From Bacteroidales bacterium (GTDB lineage: Bacteria > Bacteroidota > Bacteroidia > Bacteroidales > ML635J-15): a DNA stretch of 11,195 nt. The first letter of the stretch is position 1, and every line of letters starts with the position of its first letter. The stretch is from contig JAQVPT010000092.1 in NCBI GenBank assembly GCA_028701945.1, positions 1 to 11,195 of the forward strand, in the 5' to 3' direction. Below are positions 7,465 to 11,195 of the stretch, piece by piece. The notes below the pieces were generated by a model. The model saw nothing but the letters and a program-made list of their open reading frames with translations. It was not told where the DNA came from and made no database searches. Made by a program: the position numbers and the translations under genes.

Positions 7465-7475
7465 CTTACTTTTTT
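7455..7475 (+). terminator. weak terminator-like hairpin after the PAS gene
   Basis: GTAAG (7455-7459), loop CAAAC, CTTAC (7465-7469), then six T. The stem has only five pairs, so termination is possible but weak. It overlaps the first copy of the 16-base direct repeat at 7449-7464. Confidence 0.3.
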
Positions 7476-7653
7476 GTGAACTCCGAACTCCCGATTCACC
7501 CTTGATTATCAGTTAATTTTGCCCTTTTTATCGTATTCAATTTTACACTTTATTATTTAACAATCCCTAAGTTTTTAAAATTATAATTTCCGCTGAATTT
7601 GACAATTTTAAAAAATGATGCTAAAGCAAGTGGAAAAAGAAAAAGTTTTCACA

Positions 7654-7669
7654 GTTGGCTGAAGCCAAC
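7654..7669. repeat. short perfect hairpin GTTGGCT-GA-AGCCAAC
   Basis: Seven-base arms with a two-base loop. The TTGGCT...AGCCAA core resembles intergenic hairpins I associate with Bacteroidota genomes. No T-run follows, so it is not a typical terminator. Confidence 0.5.
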
Positions 7670-7728
7670 AGTAATAAATAATTTTATAATTAATTAATAA
7701 ATTATTTACTTTTTGGTTATTTATTTAC

Positions 7729-7798
7729 TGACGTTTACATTGCTTCCAATTTACTGGCAGGAATCGGATTTGATTTTTTTGTCGGCAATGTAAAGTCA
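7729..7798. repeat. inverted repeat with 41-base interior
   Basis: TGAC-g-TTTACATTGC (7729-7743) pairs with GCAATGTAAA-GTCA (7785-7798): 14 pairs with one bulged G. No target-site duplication is visible at the ends. Confidence 0.5.
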
Positions 7799-7927
7799 AA
7801 ATTCTACTATATTTTATCCGACAACAAATTTAAGGCTAATCTTTAAATCTGGGGATTGCGATTTGCGAATGCGGATAGATCAGGAGTTCTGGAATTTGAA
7901 TAAACAAAAATATTCGAATTTTAAAAA

Positions 7928-8012
7928 ACAGATTTCTCATCCCTCCTTCGTCAGGATTCGAAATGACGAATTATTATATTATTAGTCATTTCGACCAACG
8001 GGAGAAATCTGT
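7928..8012. repeat. imperfect palindrome, dispersed-repeat type
   Basis: The outer arms ACAGATTTCTC (7928-7938) and GAGAAATCTGT (8002-8012) and the inner arms TCGAAATGAC (7958-7967) and GTCATTTCGA (7985-7994) pair perfectly. The left arm has about 12 extra bases between outer and inner parts. GATTTCTC plus CGAAATGAC is a combination I recall from repeated intergenic palindromes of Bacteroidota. A genome-wide count would confirm it. Confidence 0.6.
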
Positions 8013-8186
8013 TATTTTTAATTCGCAATTTAAAACAAAAACATTCGACAATTATATTTTACAAAAAGCTATCAATTAGACGCTTATAAACAGCAATCTT
8101 CAATTTAAAACAACTCGGTTTATCCCGATAATACTCGTTATTCTTAAGCGTTCTGAACTCAAAAATTATATCGAACTCAGGTTAAC

Positions 8187-8202
8187 ATGTATGTAAGCAA
8201 AC
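8187..8202 (+). repeat. direct repeat copy 2 (ATGTATGTAAGCAAAC)
   Basis: Second copy of the 16-base repeat, 21 bases upstream of the first TGTAAC box of the 79-aa gene's promoter. It may therefore be part of that control region. Confidence 0.6.
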
Positions 8203-8222
8203 GCATACTTTTCAGTAAATTA

Positions 8223-8277
8223 TGTAACAGGTTTTAAAAGATATGTAACATATTCGCAATTGAATACTATATTTTCG
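8223..8277 (+). promoter_or_regulatory. tandem-box promoter of the 79-aa gene
   Basis: Two perfect boxes, TGTAAC at 8223-8228 and 8244-8249 (each within TATGTAACA), start 21 bp apart. A 20-base spacer then leads to TATTTTCG (8270-8277), one mismatch from TAnnTTTG. This is the clearest box pair in the window. The ATG at 8296 lies 18 bases downstream. Confidence 0.65.
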
Positions 8278-8295
8278 TAATATAAAATTCAAACA

Positions 8296-8535
8296 ATGAA
8301 AAACAAGGCAAATTCCCTTGAAATCCCTGAAGTGATTTTAAATAAAACTGACACAAAATCATTAATTTTATCAACTTGCACAGATGGCAATTCTGAAAAT
8401 GATGTACAAAAGGTCTCTCACTTAAGAGACAAAAACAAAAGTACAGCACTTGATTTTATGTGTAAATCTTGCATTGATTATAGTAGCAGAGTTTGGGATG
8501 TTGTTCGGGCAGAAATACAAAGCAATGATTCTTAA
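8296..8535 (+). CDS. 79-aa protein of unknown function with a CxxC
   Basis: I do not recognise this small, soluble-looking protein. It has no signal peptide or membrane segment. Residues 1-50 are polar (MKNKANSLEIPEVILN, then DKNKST). The C-terminal part FMCKSCIDYSSRVWDVV (54-70) holds a Cys56-x-x-Cys59 pair and an amphipathic stretch; there is one more Cys at 28. It stands alone between long gaps. The start is well placed, with the promoter -7 element 18 bases upstream. The strong box pair argues that it is a real, regulated gene. Two cysteines alone do not establish metal or redox activity. Confidence 0.65.
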   Translation: MKNKANSLEIPEVILNKTDTKSLILSTCTDGNSENDVQKVSHLRDKNKSTALDFMCKSCIDYSSRVWDVVRAEIQSNDS

Positions 8536-8536
8536 T

Positions 8537-8552
8537 TAAGAAAAAGTTCTTA
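8537..8552 (+). terminator. weak hairpin after the 79-aa gene
   Basis: TAAGAA, loop AAAG, TTCTTA directly after the stop codon, overlapping the 14-base palindrome TTCTTAATTAAGAA (8529-8542). No T-run follows, so a terminator role is doubtful. The remaining bases to 8791 show nothing I can name. Confidence 0.25.
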
Positions 8553-8791
8553 TCATTATTGTTCGATAAAAATAAACATTAAATCATACAACAGGGAGAC
8601 TTCTCTCTTATTCGATGGGTAGTTGGATTTTATCCTTAAATCTCAAAAAACTGATTGGATAGTTATAAATATAAAGACAACCCCCAAAAATCTCATTAAT
8701 TAACTCCACTTTAAAGACTACAAACATTTATAATTCTTGAATATCCAGCTCTCATGTTTGATGTGATTTTCACTTCCTATCCTTTTAATTA

Positions 8792-8847
8792 TATAAGAAT
8801 TAAACCAAATTGTGTAACGCAAAAAGACATTTTGCTTCTCATCTTTG
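8792..8847 (+). promoter_or_regulatory. tandem-box promoter of the small barrel gene
   Basis: TATAAG (8792-8797, weak) and TGTAAC (8813-8818) start 21 bp apart. A 21-base spacer then leads to CATCTTTG (8840-8847). The -7 element covers the possible TTG start at 8845, so that start would not be on the transcript and the ATG at 8938 is the real one. The leader is about 85 bases and contains the small inverted repeat CCGTTT/AAACGG (8867-8886). Confidence 0.62.
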
Positions 8848-8937
8848 TATTGGAAAAAAATGGTTGCCGTTTGCCATAAAAAACGGGGCGTATTCCGAAA
8901 AGCCTTAAGAGTAGGATTTTTTAAAATAACAAATATT

Positions 8938-9417
8938 ATGAAAAAGTTTTTATTAATAAGTCTATTAGCTTTTGGCTTAGGCTATTTTGCACAAGCACAG
9001 GTTAGTCCTCATGCTTTTGGTTTGCGTTTTGGTGGCGATGGAAACATTAATGGAGCAGAACTTTCTTTTCAGTCAGCAGTTGGATCAAACAACAGATTTG
9101 AATTTGATTTAGGATTTGGTGGTAACAGTAAGCATAACAGATTGTATCTAGTAGGAATTTACCACTGGAACTTTAACATTGTTGGTGGTTTAAACTGGTA
9201 TCTCGGACCTGGGGCAAGTGTCGGATTCTATACTTATGACCACGATCCAGGATATCTAAATCTTGCTCTTGGCGGACAAATAGGTATTGAATATAATTTT
9301 AATGCTATCGGAGCACCTATACTTTTAAGTTTAGATGCCAGACCAATGTGGGATTTTCTTGGCGATCATGCCGGATTAGGATGGGGAGCAGCACTTGGCC
9401 TGAGATATACCTGGTAA
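8938..9417 (+). CDS. small outer-membrane beta-barrel protein
   Basis: From the ATG at 8938 the product is 159 aa, with a clean signal peptide MKKFLLISLLAFGLG...AQAQ (residues 1-21). A barrel-like mature part follows, with Gly/aromatic strands (AFGLRFGG, FEFDLGFGG, IYHWNFNIVGGLNWYLGPG) and an ending LGLRYTW with a terminal aromatic, as expected for outer-membrane insertion. The frame is open upstream to a TTG at 8845, but the predicted transcript starts after that and the signal peptide would be buried, so I reject the longer form. The size fits an eight-strand barrel. The function is unknown. It has its own tandem-box promoter. Confidence 0.85.
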   Translation: MKKFLLISLLAFGLGYFAQAQVSPHAFGLRFGGDGNINGAELSFQSAVGSNNRFEFDLGFGGNSKHNRLYLVGIYHWNFNIVGGLNWYLGPGASVGFYTYDHDPGYLNLALGGQIGIEYNFNAIGAPILLSLDARPMWDFLGDHAGLGWGAALGLRYTW

Positions 9418-9475
9418 AATATTAATAAAATACATCTTGAAAATTGCCTAAATGCATTGTGAGATTTGTAAAAGA

Positions 9476-9531
9476 TGTAACAAATGCTTGTAATTATATA
9501 ACATTTTGAGGTGTTCGTTGGTTTATCTTTG
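9476..9531 (+). promoter_or_regulatory. tandem-box promoter of the coiled-coil stress lipoprotein unit
   Basis: TGTAAC (9476-9481) and TATAAC (9497-9502) start 21 bp apart. A 21-base spacer then leads to TATCTTTG (9524-9531), a perfect TAnnTTTG. A TTTG at 9505-9508 is too close (15 bases) to serve as a standard -33 element. The leader to the ATG at 9571 is about 32 bases. Confidence 0.68.
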
Positions 9532-9570
9532 TAAAGTGAAATAGTTCACAATTAATTAAAAATAATATAG

Positions 9571-10041
9571 ATGAAAAATAAAGCAAAAAAAACATTTCTA
9601 GGTTTGTCGATAGCATTTTTTACGACAGTTCTTATTTTTATAGGAGCTTGTACTTCGGTAACTGAAAAAGAAGCAGCATTAAAATCAAAAGAGGCTACCG
9701 AAAACCTGATTGATGCTAAAGAAGATTTAGATGAAGCACAGAAAAACTACAATCAGATGTACAAAGAATTTAAAGAAGCATCTGATAACAAAATTGTTGA
9801 AAATGAAACAACCATTGCTAAGTTAAAAGCAGAAGCCAAAAACTTGAATAAAGAGGCTAAAGCTGATTTTGAAAAGACAGTATTAGCATTGGAAAAGCAA
9901 AATCAATCCTTAAAAGAAAAAATTAAAGATGCTAAAGACGAAGGCAGTGATAAATGGGAAGCTTTTAAGACTGAATTTAATCACGACATGGAAAATTTGC
10001 AGCAAGCATTAAAAGATTTAGTAAAAAACAATAAAAAATAA
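9571..10041 (+). CDS. sll1863-type coiled-coil stress lipoprotein
   Basis: The 156-aa product has a lipoprotein signal ending in FIGAC (Cys27). Nearly the whole mature part (33-155) is charged heptad-type helix rich in Lys, Glu and Ala, for example ATENLIDAKEDLDEAQKNYN. The C-terminal segment SDKWEAFKTEFNHDMENLQQALKDL (about 127-151) matches what I recall of the sll1863 family of stress-response proteins, common in Bacteroidota. The lipid anchor places it in the envelope; the biochemical role is unknown. It leads a unit with the PorT-like barrel 19 bases downstream, and its promoter carries the tandem boxes. Confidence 0.85.
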   Translation: MKNKAKKTFLGLSIAFFTTVLIFIGACTSVTEKEAALKSKEATENLIDAKEDLDEAQKNYNQMYKEFKEASDNKIVENETTIAKLKAEAKNLNKEAKADFEKTVLALEKQNQSLKEKIKDAKDEGSDKWEAFKTEFNHDMENLQQALKDLVKNNKK

Positions 10042-10060
10042 TTTAAAAACAAATAGTATT

Positions 10061-10690
10061 ATGAAAAAAATAATTTTAATTAGTTCATTATTCCTTATGT
10101 TGGCAATACTTGTCAATGCACAGGAAGATTATCGTGAAAAATTTACAGTAGGTGCAAAAGTAGGTATGTCTTACTCTAATGTGTATGACGCAGAAGGAGA
10201 AGAGTTTGATGCCGATGCTAAGTTTGGACTTACTGGTGGTGCTTTCGTAGTGATTCCAATTGGAAAATTTTTGGGAATACAGCCCGAAATTTTGATTACG
10301 CAAAAAGGATTTAAAGGTAGCGGAACACTTTTGTTTCAAGAGTATAGTTTTAAAAGAACTACTACTTTCCTTGAAGTTCCTTTGTTGTTTGCAGTTAAAC
10401 CAAGTGAGTTTATTACTGTGCTTGTTGGCCCTCAATTTTCTTATCTTCTTAAACAACGTGATGTGTTCGATAGTTCGATTATAAGTTATGACCAAGAACA
10501 AGAATTCGAACAAGATGATGTACGCAAAAACATAATGGGTTTTGTGGGTGGTTTTGATATTACTCTTAGCCATATTGTAGTGAGTGCACGAATAGGTTTG
10601 GATTTTCAGACTAACAAAGGAGATGGTAATCCAGATACACCAAGATATAAAAACCTTTGTGGTCAATTAGGTGTCGGATATAAGTTTTAA
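10061..10690 (+). CDS. PorT-family outer-membrane beta-barrel protein (paralogue)
   Basis: The 209-aa protein has a signal peptide (residues 1-20, ending in VNAQ) and the same barrel plan as the protein at 501-1142. Shared segments are GIQPEILITQKGF (GFQPELMISQKGF there), GSGTLL, KRTTTFLE, PSEF (PIEF), SHI, TPRYKN and GVGYKF. The strongest divergence is in the N-terminal loop (YDAEGEEFDADAK) and the region after SYLL, probably surface loops. It lies 19 bases after the coiled-coil lipoprotein gene and is most likely co-transcribed with it. Its role is unknown; the pairing suggests an envelope stress function. Confidence 0.88.
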   Translation: MKKIILISSLFLMLAILVNAQEDYREKFTVGAKVGMSYSNVYDAEGEEFDADAKFGLTGGAFVVIPIGKFLGIQPEILITQKGFKGSGTLLFQEYSFKRTTTFLEVPLLFAVKPSEFITVLVGPQFSYLLKQRDVFDSSIISYDQEQEFEQDDVRKNIMGFVGGFDITLSHIVVSARIGLDFQTNKGDGNPDTPRYKNLCGQLGVGYKF

Positions 10691-10727
10691 TAAGTAGTGT
10701 GCGATTGAAAAATGCAAATTGAAAAGT

Positions 10728-10807
10728 ATAGACCTGTGAAAACTTAAGTTGGATTTTTTTATGAAGAATACTAATACAGCAGAATAGTTTTTATAGGTCT
10801 ATTTTTT
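10728..10807 (+). terminator. long-loop inverted repeat followed by a T-run
   Basis: ATAGACCT (10728-10735) pairs with AGGTCTAT (10795-10802), which runs into TTTTTT. The loop of 59 bases is long for a simple terminator. It lies between the PorT-like gene and the small membrane protein genes and could end or attenuate transcription. Confidence 0.35.
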
Positions 10808-10826
10808 AAAACAAATAATTAAAATT

Positions 10827-11027
10827 ATGAAGAATAATCTTACATACGTTTTTACCTTAATTCTTTTTGTCATCTGGGGTACTGCTTTTTTTATGTACGA
10901 TGCCGGGTATATGATACATATATTACTTGTAATTGCATTTCTTCCAATTTTAATTCGTGTTATCAGAGGTAAAGAGTTTTATGTGGAAAAAACAGAAGAC
11001 AATAAATTAGAAAACAATAACATATAA
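10827..11027 (+). CDS. 66-aa small membrane protein, DUF5670/lmo0937-like
   Basis: Two hydrophobic segments, at about 5-24 (TYVFTLILFVIWGTAFF) and 29-45 (MIHILLVIAFLPILIRV), are joined by the short turn MYDAGY. They are followed by IRGKE and a polar tail of about 18 residues. IHILLVIA and the I/LIRG ending match the next gene's product, which I recognise as the lmo0937 family. This copy has a longer tail. Members are tiny inner-membrane proteins, often found near stress genes; the function is unknown. The next gene starts 11 bases after its stop, so they form a tandem pair. Confidence 0.8.
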   Translation: MKNNLTYVFTLILFVIWGTAFFMYDAGYMIHILLVIAFLPILIRVIRGKEFYVEKTEDNKLENNNI

Positions 11028-11038
11028 AAATAAAAATT

Positions 11039-11195
11039 ATGGGAAACATTCTATATATAATAGCTGTAATATTAATTATTGCCTGGGCAATTGGATTTCT
11101 TGGATATAATGCTACAGGTATAATTCATATTCTTCTTGTAATAGCTGCTATTGCAGTATTATTAAGATTAATTAGAGGAAATAAACGAGTAAGTT
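11039..11195 (+). CDS. lmo0937/DUF5670-family membrane protein, cut by window end
   Basis: 52 codons are visible: MGNILYIIAVILIIAWAIG, FLGYNATG, IIHILLVIAAIAVLLRLIRG, NKRVS, then the window ends. This is the canonical family pattern: two membrane spans with a glycine-containing turn and an LIRG end, usually around 50 residues. Little is therefore missing. It is paralogous to the preceding 66-aa protein and lies 11 bases after it on the same strand. The function is unknown; the family often occurs with stress-induced envelope genes. Confidence 0.88.
   Translation, partial: MGNILYIIAVILIIAWAIGFLGYNATGIIHILLVIAAIAVLLRLIRGNKRVS

Larger units (their letters stand above)
7415..8295. other. long intergenic region with repeats, no convincing gene
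   Basis: About 880 bases without an ORF that I would call a gene. It holds two copies of a 16-base direct repeat (7449-7464 and 8187-8202), a perfect small hairpin (7654-7669), an inverted repeat pair (7729-7798), a larger imperfect palindrome (7928-8012), and, at its right end, the tandem-box promoter for the 79-aa gene. One start-less open frame of about 50 codons (7694-7846, reading LLAGIGFDFFVGNVKSKFYY) could be a relic of a coding end, or chance. Confidence 0.6.

Noticed and set aside
7415..7700. Decayed kinase domain after the short PAS protein
   Set aside because: I read the following DNA for H-box and ATP-binding motifs and saw none; consecutive stops follow the gene.
7449..8202. CRISPR array
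   Set aside because: There are only two copies of a 16-base repeat about 740 bases apart, with no regular spacing and no cas gene.
8755..8880. 41-codon frame starting MFDVIFTSYPFNYI
   Set aside because: It overlaps the tandem-box promoter and the leader of the barrel gene and has no recognisable protein feature.
8845..8937. N-terminal extension of the small barrel gene from a TTG start
   Set aside because: The TTG lies inside the -7 element CATCTTTG, so it would precede the transcription start, and it would bury the signal peptide that begins at the ATG at 8938.
2302..9502. TGTAAC as the -35 element of an ECF sigma factor
   Set aside because: An AAC-containing -35 element would fit, but the downstream elements look like the primary-sigma TAnnTTTG form and the boxes come in pairs 21 bp apart, which fits an activator better. 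Not fully excluded.
10088..10666. 192-codon frame on the minus strand
   Set aside because: It lies wholly opposite the PorT-like gene, which has a signal peptide and a paralogue; the minus frame has no such support.

Overview
The window looks like a low-GC member of the Bacteroidota. The coding sequences are AT-rich and Shine-Dalgarno sequences are mostly absent. Several -7 elements fit the Bacteroidota TAnnTTTG form. The envelope proteins are Bacteroidota types: PorT-like barrels, short lipoproteins, and an AraC-type regulator with a metal-binding-like N-terminal domain. No rRNA, tRNA, CRISPR array, transposase or phage gene was seen.

Layout. Positions 84-2253 hold two leftward envelope units: a 48-aa lipoprotein followed by a 238-aa lipoprotein/beta-barrel (2253 to 1374), and a PorT-like barrel followed by a lipocalin-like lipoprotein (1142 to 84). 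A rightward AraC-family regulator (2549-3109) stands divergent to them. Next is a rightward signalling unit: a universal stress protein (3257), a 55-aa unknown ORF (3757), a 978-aa CheB-CheR-PAS protein (3925) and a PAS protein overlapping its end (6851). A gap of about 880 bp (7415-8295) carries several inverted and direct repeats and no convincing gene. Beyond it lie an unknown 79-aa protein (8296), a small outer-membrane barrel (8938), an sll1863-type coiled-coil stress lipoprotein (9571), a second PorT-like barrel paralogous to the one at 501-1142 (10061), and two tandem small DUF5670/lmo0937-type membrane proteins, the last cut by the window end.

How it fits together. Five of the transcription units, on both strands, are preceded by almost the same 55-56 bp arrangement: two direct TGTAAC-like boxes with starts exactly 21 bp apart, then 20-21 bp, then a TAnnTTTG-like -7 box. 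The second box sits where the usual -33 TTTG should be. A sixth unit has the two boxes but no clear -7. This suggests one stress or envelope regulon. The 21-bp direct-repeat geometry, overlapping the upstream promoter element, is the geometry of AraC-type activators, and an AraC-family gene lies in the middle of the cluster. I infer, but cannot prove, that it is the activator. The predicted outputs are a universal stress protein, an orphan CheB-CheR signalling module, outer-membrane barrels, lipoproteins, a coiled-coil stress lipoprotein and perhaps the small membrane proteins.
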